Source: an uncultured Oscillospiraceae bacterium (GTDB lineage: Bacteria; Bacillota; Clostridia; Oscillospirales; Acutalibacteraceae). From it: a stretch of DNA of 64,000 bases. Shown here in pieces: positions 55,833 through 64,000 of this stretch. How positions within the stretch are numbered: position 1 is the first letter of the stretch; every line of letters begins with the position of its first letter. The notes under the pieces are model-generated. The model made no database searches and was not told the origin of the DNA. It worked only from the letters and a program-made list of their open reading frames with translations. The DNA lies in the NCBI GenBank assembly GCA_900545655.1, contig UQZY01000005.1, positions 1-64,000 of the forward strand. Direction: 5' to 3'. Made by a program: the position numbers and the translations under genes.

Positions 55833-57359
55833 ATGAGTAATTTTGCGAAAATAACTGACTTTTCAGACAGATATATATTTAAACCGCTTTATTTCAAATT
55901 GATAATGGTCATTATGACATTGCTTACAGCCATTCCATATGTGCAGGTAGTCCTCGGAGGATACGTCAAATATGGTCTGGCTTTTGGTGTCCTTATATGC
56001 ATTTGGACGCTTTTTAACGGCAGGTTCAAAGAAATAATTAAAAACAAATACAATTGGCTTTTATGGGGCTTTATACTTCTGTATGCGGTGACTACTGTTA
56101 TAAACAGGGACATGCTTTTTACCAAAAATATCAGCCAACTCATATATATGACGGTTTTTCTCTATCTTTTTGTCGGAGTTGAAGGAACACTTCCGGCAGA
56201 GCAGAGAAAAAAAGAGTTGGAGATAGTATTCGGGGTTGTGCTGCTGTTTGTAGCGGTTTTTTCATCTGTAGGTATCTACACCTTTCTTTTCGGCATAAGT
56301 AAAGAATACCAATTGGATATTTACTATCTTGCCACTCACTTCGGTATGTATCTCGGAAGGCTTTGGGGCCTTTATCAGCCTAATACCGGCGGTGCGCTTG
56401 CCTCGGCTTCGATGCTTATAACCCTTTACTTTTTGCCTCGGATAAGGCAACTGAACAAAAAATGGCTGCGTGTGATTGCTTATATCGGTGCAGTACTAAA
56501 CATGATTTTGCAGTTCTGCTATCTGGTTTTGTCATACTCAAGGGGTGCAACCTATGCTTTTGTTGCGGCAATTGCCGTATACTCTTTCTTTTGTATATTC
56601 AGGGCGGAATTTTTAAAAGAGAAAAAGATGTTCATAAGGCTGATTGCCGGTTTTGTTATCGCCGCCGCCCTTGCAGGAGCTGTTTACGGTATGACGGGGG
56701 TTACGAGAAATATTCTTGAGTATGCTCCCGGAGCTTTTCAAAAACTTGTAGGTTACGAAAAACCGGCTGAGGAGCAGACCGCAGTCGTTTCGTTTCCGAT
56801 TATGACGGAGACGCTGTCAGCCACAAACGAAAGCGCTCCGAAGGTTATTGAGCTTGAGGTTGAAAAAACCGAACTTGACAGAGCGGATACGACAGATGAT
56901 CTCACTGCAAACGGAAGAACTCTTATTTGGAAGGCTGCAATTGATTCTATCAAAGGACACTATCTTTTCGGACTGACTTTGGAAAAAGCGGTGAAGCTTA
57001 CGTCGGATAAGCTGTTTATAGGTCTCAAAGAATGTGTGGATGACGGCGGTATGCACAATGAATATGTAGCCGTATTTGTTTCCTCCGGCGTACTTGGATT
57101 TATTGTGCTCGGCGCATACATGCTGGTGTGCATGTTTAAATACATCTTGTCTTTGTTCAAAGCCGGCGGACTTCCGGGAATTGACTTTACGGCTTTTTGC
57201 ATAGTCGTATTTTTCCTGGTGTCAGGCTTGGTTGAGATGAGAATTCTTTACAGAGTAGGAATATTCAATGTACTTTTTTGGATGTGTATGGGCTTGATTG
57301 CTCCGCACTCTGAAAAAGAGGTTTTTAAAAAGACTGGAGAGAAACAGAATTTATCATGA
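55833..57359 (+). CDS. Wzy/O-antigen ligase-type polymerase
   Basis: 508-residue membrane protein with about ten helices and a large extracytoplasmic loop (about residues 305-395). The loop ends in the Wzy_C-type motif NGRTLIWKAAIDSIKGHYLFG, here cited as NGRTLIW and HYLFG. This family joins repeat units of a lipid-linked polysaccharide outside the membrane. ATG at 55833 follows GAGGAGAG; the frame upstream contains the promoter. The stop overlaps the licD start by four bases. Confidence 0.82.
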   Translation: MSNFAKITDFSDRYIFKPLYFKLIMVIMTLLTAIPYVQVVLGGYVKYGLAFGVLICIWTLFNGRFKEIIKNKYNWLLWGFILLYAVTTVINRDMLFTKNISQLIYMTVFLYLFVGVEGTLPAEQRKKELEIVFGVVLLFVAVFSSVGIYTFLFGISKEYQLDIYYLATHFGMYLGRLWGLYQPNTGGALASASMLITLYFLPRIRQLNKKWLRVIAYIGAVLNMILQFCYLVLSYSRGATYAFVAAIAVYSFFCIFRAEFLKEKKMFIRLIAGFVIAAALAGAVYGMTGVTRNILEYAPGAFQKLVGYEKPAEEQTAVVSFPIMTETLSATNESAPKVIELEVEKTELDRADTTDDLTANGRTLIWKAAIDSIKGHYLFGLTLEKAVKLTSDKLFIGLKECVDDGGMHNEYVAVFVSSGVLGFIVLGAYMLVCMFKYILSLFKAGGLPGIDFTAFCIVVFFLVSGLVEMRILYRVGIFNVLFWMCMGLIAPHSEKEVFKKTGEKQNLS

Positions 57360-58225
57360 ATAAAAAGGCGTTAAGGTATAGCAAAAGGGATATACAAAGT
57401 GTATCGGGTCGCAAGCTGTCTCATGAAGAAATTCAGAACAGGCTTTTTGAGATGATGTGCAGTTTTGATTCTTTTTGTAAGAAAAATGATATTGAGTACT
57501 ATCTGACATACGGTACACTGATCGGGGCAGTTCGTCACGGGGGCTTTATACCGTGGGATGATGATGTTGACATATTTGTTCCGCGTGCGGATTATGAAAG
57601 ACTGAAATTCATGGACTGTGTTGACGAAAACATCGACATTGTGTCTGCATGGGACGACCACGGCTATTATCATCCGTATACCTACATAAACCTTGCGGAT
57701 AAGCATACGGTCATAGATGAAGCTTTTGCGGCGCACCCGACAGGTAAGGGCTTGTTTATTGATATATTTCCCCTTGATGAAATACCGGATAGAGGCGTAA
57801 GACGTTTTGTTTTTATGTCCCGTATACTTTTTTTGAGAGCAATTCACATGTTTACAACAAAGTCTTTTAAAAAAGAGTTTTCCTTAAAAGCTGTGTTGAT
57901 GGACATCTTTATCATTTTGTTTAAACCGATTGACGAGGTGGAGATGGCAAAGAGGATTGATACACTTTCCGCAAAATATTGCGGAGAAAACTGCAGGACT
58001 CTCGGTCTCACTCTTCAAGCGGATCTCAGAGAAAATTCCTGGCCGTCAGAGGACTACGATCATTCGGTTATGGTAAAATACAACGGTAAGGATTTTCCTG
58101 CTCCATGTGAGTATGACCATGTTTTGAGAGTCGGATACGGTGATTATATGACACCGCCTCCGCCCGAGTGCAGAAACGGCACACACGGATTTGAAGCATA
58201 TGAAAGAAAAGAGCAGAAAGGATAA
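57356..58225 (+). CDS. licD: LicD-family phosphocholine transferase
   Basis: 289-residue cytoplasmic enzyme of the LicD type, which transfers phosphocholine from CDP-choline to a glycan. The conserved nucleotidyltransferase-like core is TYGTLIGAVRHGGFIPWDDD, with the metal-binding Asp cluster directly after (DDDVDIF). The rest, about residues 90-289, matches the family shape. ATGA overlap with the polymerase gene. It supplies the last step missing from the upstream lic operon and ties the choline pathway to this polysaccharide cluster. Confidence 0.9.
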   Translation: MNKKALRYSKRDIQSVSGRKLSHEEIQNRLFEMMCSFDSFCKKNDIEYYLTYGTLIGAVRHGGFIPWDDDVDIFVPRADYERLKFMDCVDENIDIVSAWDDHGYYHPYTYINLADKHTVIDEAFAAHPTGKGLFIDIFPLDEIPDRGVRRFVFMSRILFLRAIHMFTTKSFKKEFSLKAVLMDIFIILFKPIDEVEMAKRIDTLSAKYCGENCRTLGLTLQADLRENSWPSEDYDHSVMVKYNGKDFPAPCEYDHVLRVGYGDYMTPPPPECRNGTHGFEAYERKEQKG

Positions 58226-58231
58226 TTACCT

Positions 58232-59686
58232 ATGTATAAAAAAGGAACAAAGGGGCTTTTAAAGCACTGGGATTTTGTCTTTTTGGATCTTATAGTATTG
58301 CAGCTGTCATTCTGGCTTGCTTACTGTCTAAGGCACGGATTTTACTCTAATCCTTATGAAAATGAGCTTTACAGAAATATGGCTTGGATAGTTGAGCTTG
58401 CAAGTATTTTTGTGGCTGTATTTACCGATAACTATAAAAACATACTGAAAAGGGGCTTCTTTAAAGAGCTTATTGCAACCTTTATTCAGGGCTTCGGAAT
58501 AATGGCGCTTTCGACGATTTACCTTTTCTCCGTGAAAAGCTCGGCTGAATATTCACGTATCACTCTTTATACGATGATTGCGCTTTATGTTGTAATTGCG
58601 TATGTTACGAGGCTTATTCTCAAAAAAATCGTCATAGCAAGGCTTGTTAAGTCCGGCTTGCGTTCTATGCTGATTGTAACGACCTCGGATATGGCTGAAA
58701 CCGTAATCGACAGCCTTGAGGCAAATACCTTCGGTCAGTTTTCAATCTGCGGTCTTGTATTTGTTGATAAAAATTCTGTCGGAGAAGTTGTGGCAGGTAT
58801 TCCCGTTGTCGCAACAATAGACAACTTTACGGAGTATATATGCCGTGAATGGGTTGATGAGGTTCTTCTTGCATCACCGAGAGAGTATGTCTATTCAAAG
58901 ACAACGATTAACAATCTTATTTCCACCGGTGTAACGGTTCATATGGCTCTTTCAAAGGAATTTGAGCCGATAGGAAACAAGCAGATAGTTGAAAAAATAG
59001 GTGAATACACGGTCCTTACCTCCAGTATGAATACTGCAAGCGGCGCGCAGTTTGTTGCAAAGCGTATATTGGATATTCTCGGAGGACTTGTAGGCTGCCT
59101 TATCACCGGAATTCTCTACATATTCCTTGCGCCCCTTATAAAGCATGAATCACCGGGAAAGGTGTTCTTTGCTCAGGAAAGAGTGGGACGAAACGGAAAG
59201 GTTTTCAAGATGTATAAGTTCCGTAGCATGTACCCGGACGCAGAGGAACGAAAAAAAGAACTCATGGAGAAAAACCGTGTGTCTGACGGTATGATGTTCA
59301 AGCTTGATTTTGATCCGAGAATTATCGGAGCCAAGCAGCTCCCTGACGGTACGATAAAGAAGGGTGTCGGAAATTACATACGGGATCTTTCTCTTGATGA
59401 GTTTCCGCAGTTTTATAACGTACTTAAAGGAGACATGTCACTTGTGGGAACACGTCCGCCGACACTTGATGAGTGGAATAAGTACGAGCTTCACCACAGA
59501 GCAAGACTTGCCATAAAACCGGGAATAACGGGTATGTGGCAGATAAGCGGAAGAAGTAACATAACCGATTTTGAAGAGGTTGTACGTCTTGATACCGAGT
59601 ATATCAACAACTGGAATCTTTTACTTGACTTAAAGATTCTTCTTAAGACATTTGTTGTTGTGTTCAAAAAAGAAGGTTCAATGTAA
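58232..59686 (+). CDS. Polyprenyl-phosphate sugar-1-phosphate transferase (WbaP/CpsE type)
   Basis: 484-residue initiating enzyme of lipid-linked glycan synthesis. Four membrane helices (residues about 12-125), a Rossmann-like middle part, then the bacterial sugar transferase domain from about residue 270. That domain has KMYKFRSMYPDAEERKK, SLDEFPQFYNVLKGDMSLVG and KPGITGMWQISGRS. It links a sugar phosphate to undecaprenyl phosphate in the membrane. ATG at 58232 follows AAAGGA. Confidence 0.92.
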   Translation: MYKKGTKGLLKHWDFVFLDLIVLQLSFWLAYCLRHGFYSNPYENELYRNMAWIVELASIFVAVFTDNYKNILKRGFFKELIATFIQGFGIMALSTIYLFSVKSSAEYSRITLYTMIALYVVIAYVTRLILKKIVIARLVKSGLRSMLIVTTSDMAETVIDSLEANTFGQFSICGLVFVDKNSVGEVVAGIPVVATIDNFTEYICREWVDEVLLASPREYVYSKTTINNLISTGVTVHMALSKEFEPIGNKQIVEKIGEYTVLTSSMNTASGAQFVAKRILDILGGLVGCLITGILYIFLAPLIKHESPGKVFFAQERVGRNGKVFKMYKFRSMYPDAEERKKELMEKNRVSDGMMFKLDFDPRIIGAKQLPDGTIKKGVGNYIRDLSLDEFPQFYNVLKGDMSLVGTRPPTLDEWNKYELHHRARLAIKPGITGMWQISGRSNITDFEEVVRLDTEYINNWNLLLDLKILLKTFVVVFKKEGSM

Positions 59687-59696
59687 GGGGAAAACG

Positions 59697-60497
59697 ATGG
59701 ATAATTACGATAACTTTGTAAAAAATGAAGTGATCAATCAGGAAGAGGTTCTCGGAACAAATAAGAGAATACAAATGCTTAACACAACTATAGATGTTCT
59801 CTCTTATGACGAAACAATAAAACTGGTTGAAAAGTATGTGGATACAAAAACTCCGCTTCATCTTATGGGTGTAAATGCGGATAAAATAAACGAACTGAAT
59901 AAAAATCCGAAACTTAAAGAGATAGTAAACAGCTGCGGAGTTATAAATGCTGACGGCGCTTCGGTTGTTCTGGCAAGCAAATTTCTCGGTGACAGACTTC
60001 CTGAAAGGGTTGCCGGTGTTGACCTTATGGAAAGCCTTGTAAAACTCAGTGTGGATAAAGGCTATTCCGTTTATCTTCTCGGCGCAAAGCAGGAGGTCGT
60101 TGAAAAAACATCTGAGGTTCTTTGTGAAAAATATCCGGGACTCAACATATGCGGCTTCCGCAACGGATATTTCAGCCAGGATGATTGGAAGGATATCTCG
60201 GAAGAGCTTAACAGACTAAACCCCGACTTTATTTTTGTGGGAATTACATCGCCGCTCAAGGAGTACCTCATAGAGTATCTCCAGAATAACGGAAACAAGG
60301 GTGTGTTTATGGGAGTAGGCGGCAGCTTTGATGTTATTTCCGGAAACATCGCCAGAGCTCCGGTATGGATGCAGGAGCACAATCTTGAATGGCTCTTCAG
60401 AGTAAGTCAGGAGCCGAGGAGACTTTTTAAAAGATATTTTGTGGGAAATACCGTGTTTATAGTATCCGTTTTGAAAGAAAAACTTTTTAAGAGGTAA
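59697..60497 (+). CDS. tagA: WecG/TagA-family N-acetylmannosaminyltransferase
   Basis: 266-residue GT26 enzyme that adds ManNAc from UDP-ManNAc to a lipid-linked GlcNAc, the second step in wall teichoic acid linkage units and similar glycans. Motifs: MGVNADKINEL, INADGASVV, PERVAGVDLM, YLLGAKQEVVE and FVGITSPLKE. The frame starts upstream, but ATG at 59697 follows AAGGGG. Directly before wecB, which makes its donor. Confidence 0.9.
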   Translation: MDNYDNFVKNEVINQEEVLGTNKRIQMLNTTIDVLSYDETIKLVEKYVDTKTPLHLMGVNADKINELNKNPKLKEIVNSCGVINADGASVVLASKFLGDRLPERVAGVDLMESLVKLSVDKGYSVYLLGAKQEVVEKTSEVLCEKYPGLNICGFRNGYFSQDDWKDISEELNRLNPDFIFVGITSPLKEYLIEYLQNNGNKGVFMGVGGSFDVISGNIARAPVWMQEHNLEWLFRVSQEPRRLFKRYFVGNTVFIVSVLKEKLFKR

Positions 60498-60500
60498 AAA

Positions 60501-61595
60501 ATGAAAACTGTTATGCTTGTCTTCGGAACGCGTCCCGAGGCGATAAAAATGTGCCCCCTTGTAAATGAACTTAAGGGCAGAAAAAATATCAATACGGTGG
60601 TTTGTGTCACAGGTCAGCACAGGCAGATGCTCGACCAGGTGCTTGAGGCTTTCGACGTTGAGCCGGATTATGATCTTTCGATAATGAAAGACAGACAGAC
60701 GCTGTTTGATGTTACGACGAATATACTTGAGAGAATAAAAAGTGTGCTTGAGGAGGTCAAGCCGGATGTCGTGCTTGTGCACGGGGATACTTCCACAACC
60801 TTTGTTACGGCACTTGCTTGTTTTTATATGCAAATTCCGGTAGGCCATGTTGAAGCGGGACTTCGCACATACAACATCTATTCTCCGTATCCGGAGGAGT
60901 TTAACAGACAGGCTGTAAGCATAATTGCAAAGTATAATTTTGCTCCTACGGAGGTTTCAAAGGGAAATCTTATCCGTGAGGGTAAGAGTCCGGACAACAT
61001 ATATGTTACGGGAAATACGGCTATTGATGCTCTTAAGACAACCGTCAGGGAGAGTTATACTCATCCGGAGCTTGAATGGGCAAGCGACAGTAAGCTTATC
61101 ATGATTACCGCGCACAGACGTGAAAATCTCGGTGAGCCCATGCACCATATGTTCCGTGCGATACGCAGAATTCTTGATGAGCATCCGGATGTAAAAGCGA
61201 TTTATCCTATTCACATGAATCCTGTTGTACGTCAGACTGCGGCAGAAGAACTCAGCGGATGTGACAGAATCCATATCATAGATCCGCTTGATGTTCTTGA
61301 TTTCCATAACTTCCTTGCACGCAGTTATATGATTCTTACCGACAGCGGAGGAATTCAGGAGGAGGCGCCGTCTTTGGGAAAGCCGGTGCTTGTCATGAGA
61401 GATACCACAGAGCGTCCCGAGGGAATTGCAGCCGGTACTCTCAAACTTGTGGGGACCACGGAAAAACCCATCTACGATAACTTCAAGCTTCTTCTCGAGA
61501 ACAAAGAAGAATATGATAAGATGTCAAAGGCGTCCAATCCATACGGTGACGGATTTGCATGCAAGAGAATTGCGGACATACTTGAAAAGTCCTGA
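60501..61595 (+). CDS. wecB: UDP-N-acetylglucosamine 2-epimerase
   Basis: 364-residue cytoplasmic enzyme converting UDP-GlcNAc to UDP-ManNAc. N-terminal VFGTRPEAIKMCPL, middle HVEAGLRT and the C-terminal TDSGGIQEEAPSLGKPVLV are diagnostic. It supplies the donor for the TagA/WecG enzyme encoded four bases upstream. ATG at 60501 follows AAGAGG. Confidence 0.95.
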   Translation: MKTVMLVFGTRPEAIKMCPLVNELKGRKNINTVVCVTGQHRQMLDQVLEAFDVEPDYDLSIMKDRQTLFDVTTNILERIKSVLEEVKPDVVLVHGDTSTTFVTALACFYMQIPVGHVEAGLRTYNIYSPYPEEFNRQAVSIIAKYNFAPTEVSKGNLIREGKSPDNIYVTGNTAIDALKTTVRESYTHPELEWASDSKLIMITAHRRENLGEPMHHMFRAIRRILDEHPDVKAIYPIHMNPVVRQTAAEELSGCDRIHIIDPLDVLDFHNFLARSYMILTDSGGIQEEAPSLGKPVLVMRDTTERPEGIAAGTLKLVGTTEKPIYDNFKLLLENKEEYDKMSKASNPYGDGFACKRIADILEKS

Positions 61596-61619
61596 GTATT
61601 AAAGCAAGGTGAAAGTTTT

Positions 61620-62690
61620 ATGAAAATTCTTCATATTTCCAGAACAATGGGACAGGGCGGAGCAGAAAAGGTTGTGATGCAGCTCTGCTGTGACAACAAT
61701 GAGCATGAGCAATTTGTTGCGTCATGCGGAGGAATTCACGTTGCGGAGCTTGAAAAACACGGAGTAAAGCACTTCATGATTCCGGATATTGATAAGAAAG
61801 ATCCGGTGCTCATGATAAAAACCTTGTTTGCCCTCATTCGAATCGTCAAAAAGGAACATATAGATATCATTCATACGCACCACCGCATGGCTGCCTTTTA
61901 CGGAAAGCTTATCAAAATTATTACGGGAGTAAAGCATGTGTACACGGCACACAATGTATTCTATGACAAGGTAAAGCTCATGAATTTTGCCCTTGACGGA
62001 GCATTGATTATTGCTGTCGGAAACGGTGTAAGGAACAATCTTGTTGACGATTACGGAATTATGCCCGAACGTGTAAATGTTATAAACAATACGATAAAGC
62101 CCGTGCTTACAGGTGAAAAAAATATCGAGCTTGAGGCTTTGAAGAAAAACGGAAAATTTCTTGTCGGCTCAATAGGCCGTATTTCAGAGCAGAAGGGTAT
62201 GGATATTTTCATAAAGGCAATTCATACCGCGCGTGAGGAAAACGACAGGATAACCGGTGTGATAATAGGTGACGGTGAGGACCGTGAAGAAATGGAGTCT
62301 CTTGTACGAGAGATGAGTCTTACACAGGGAATTGTTTTCCTCGGGTATCAGTCGGCCGTGCTTGACCTTATAAACCAACTTGATTTTGTCGTTCTCTCAT
62401 CACGATGGGAGGGACTTCCTCTGACGCCGATTGAGGTGTTTTCACAAGGAAAAACAATAATTGCATCTGACATAAGCGGAAATAATGAGGTCGTTTCCGA
62501 CGGATACAACGGATTACTTTGTCAGAAGGACGACATAGCTGATTTTGCGGAGAAGATTTTACTGCTTTCACGTGATGAAAAGCTTAAGACTGAACTTGAG
62601 AAAAATGCCGGATACACATACAAAACCGAATATGACTACGGAACTTTTATAAAAAAATACAATGAGGTTTATTTATCATTGGAAAATTGA
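61620..62690 (+). CDS. GT4-family glycosyltransferase
   Basis: 356-residue GT-B enzyme: MGQGGAEKVVMQLC at the N-terminus, GSIGRISEQKGMDIF for the nucleotide site, SSRWEGLPLTPIEVFSQGK with the family EX7E pair at the end. It extends the cytoplasmic lipid-linked oligosaccharide; the sugar is unknown. ATG at 61620 follows AAGGTGA. Confidence 0.9.
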   Translation: MKILHISRTMGQGGAEKVVMQLCCDNNEHEQFVASCGGIHVAELEKHGVKHFMIPDIDKKDPVLMIKTLFALIRIVKKEHIDIIHTHHRMAAFYGKLIKIITGVKHVYTAHNVFYDKVKLMNFALDGALIIAVGNGVRNNLVDDYGIMPERVNVINNTIKPVLTGEKNIELEALKKNGKFLVGSIGRISEQKGMDIFIKAIHTAREENDRITGVIIGDGEDREEMESLVREMSLTQGIVFLGYQSAVLDLINQLDFVVLSSRWEGLPLTPIEVFSQGKTIIASDISGNNEVVSDGYNGLLCQKDDIADFAEKILLLSRDEKLKTELEKNAGYTYKTEYDYGTFIKKYNEVYLSLEN

Positions 62691-62702
62691 CGGGAGACAC
62701 AG

Positions 62703-63422
<720 letters not shown>

Positions 63423-63430
63423 GTGTGTGA

Positions 63431-64000
63431 ATGATAGACTCAAAAGAAAAACTTCATGAATATCTCTTGCAGGATAAAAGACAGCTTGGAATAACGAAAA
63501 GGAGACCCAGGCCGTTTCTTGATCACATCTGGAAATATGAAATTGAGCTTCGAAAGTATGAATATTGGCTCAACAAAAGCGGCGGTTTATTGACACCGTT
63601 TATGAGAAAATTCTATCAGTTTAAGCATTACCGTAGCGGAATAAGGCTTGGAATATCCGTGCCGCCCAATACCTGCGGAAAGGGCCTTAGTATCGCCCAT
63701 AACGGCTGCGTTCAGATAAATGACAATGCCGTAATCGGAGAAAACCTTCGTATACATGAGGGCGTTACCGTAGGTGCATCCGGAGGATCTGCTGCGCCTC
63801 ATATCGGAAACAATGTATTTTTGGGATCAGGTTCAAAGGTTATGGGTGGAGTTACGGTTTCGGATGACTGCGCTGTCGGTGCAGGAGCTGTTGTGGTGAA
63901 GGATGTAAATGTATCCGGTGTTACAGTTGCGGGTGTTCCCGCAAAAGTAGTGAGCGAAAATAACTCTTACCCATATGTATTCTGGTTTAACAATGGTAAA
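63431..64000 (+). CDS. Serine-acetyltransferase-like hexapeptide acyltransferase, partial
   Basis: Open to the right window edge, 190 codons seen from ATG at 63431. After an alpha-helical start (LDHIWKYEIELRKYEYWLNK), left-handed beta-helix hexapeptide repeats appear (GISVPPNTCGKGLSIAHNG, VIGENLRIHEGVTVGASG, VGAGAVVVKDV and AGVPAKVV) like SAT/CysE-type O-acetyltransferases in capsule clusters. It probably acetylates a glycan residue. The ribosome site AGGTG is weak. The 3' end lies outside. Confidence 0.8.
   Translation, partial: MIDSKEKLHEYLLQDKRQLGITKRRPRPFLDHIWKYEIELRKYEYWLNKSGGLLTPFMRKFYQFKHYRSGIRLGISVPPNTCGKGLSIAHNGCVQINDNAVIGENLRIHEGVTVGASGGSAAPHIGNNVFLGSGSKVMGGVTVSDDCAVGAGAVVVKDVNVSGVTVAGVPAKVVSENNSYPYVFWFNNGK

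Overview
The window comes from a low- to mid-GC Firmicute of class Clostridia, most likely a gut-type anaerobe. The signs are Gram-positive lipoprotein signals, strong Shine-Dalgarno sites with frequent TTG/GTG starts, an S-box (SAM-I) riboswitch before metK, an FMN riboswitch before ribU, a hrcA-grpE-dnaK-dnaJ operon under a CIRCE element, an oxygen-sensitive indolepyruvate:ferredoxin oxidoreductase, and choline-binding-repeat surface proteins. No rRNA, tRNA, CRISPR array or transposase gene was seen.

Layout. 0-5.5 kb: the end of a protein with 15-residue tandem repeats, alanine racemase, and a heterodimeric ABC exporter with one degenerate ATPase site. 5.5-16.7 kb: a DMT permease, a polar amino-acid ABC importer, a lone PilT ATPase, and a maltodextrin-type operon (binding protein, two permeases, MalQ, MsmX-like ATPase). 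16.7-19.5 kb, minus strand: HflX, and an XRE regulator with a split chromate-type transporter pair. 19.6-24.7 kb: nicotinate phosphoribosyltransferase, HAD phosphatase, metallophosphoesterase, DUF1003, a macro domain protein with a helical C-terminal domain, and a VWA protein. 24.8-30.4 kb, mostly minus: a lipoprotein, metK, ribU, folC and a LytTR regulator, with DUF2508 on plus. 30.6-37.2 kb: an ECF-type sigma factor coupled to a DUF6382/FHA-like protein, then the heat-shock operon. 37.4-41.4 kb: an acyl-CoA synthetase with IorA and IorB.

42.8-64 kb is a surface-glycan and phosphocholine region. Two secreted proteins carry C-terminal choline-binding repeats; one is an M6-type metalloprotease. 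They are followed by a consensus promoter driving a three-domain protein (winged helix, phosphocholine cytidylyltransferase, choline kinase), a separate LicC and a BCCT choline/betaine-type transporter. Downstream come an opine-dehydrogenase-like protein, a Wzy-type polymerase, LicD, a polyprenyl-phosphate sugar transferase, a TagA/WecG glycosyltransferase, WecB epimerase, two further glycosyltransferases and an acetyltransferase that runs off the window. Together these could import choline, activate it to CDP-choline, attach phosphocholine to a surface polymer containing ManNAc, and display the two choline-binding proteins on that polymer.

The most notable structural feature is a 132-bp, 128/132-identical direct repeat. 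One copy is the 3' end of the BCCT gene; the other lies about 3.1 kb downstream as an orphan fragment with its own terminator. Between them sit two A+T-rich minus-strand genes (a DUF6020-like membrane protein and a GT2 glycosyltransferase) with their own promoter. This looks like a cassette acquired at the 3' end of the transporter gene.
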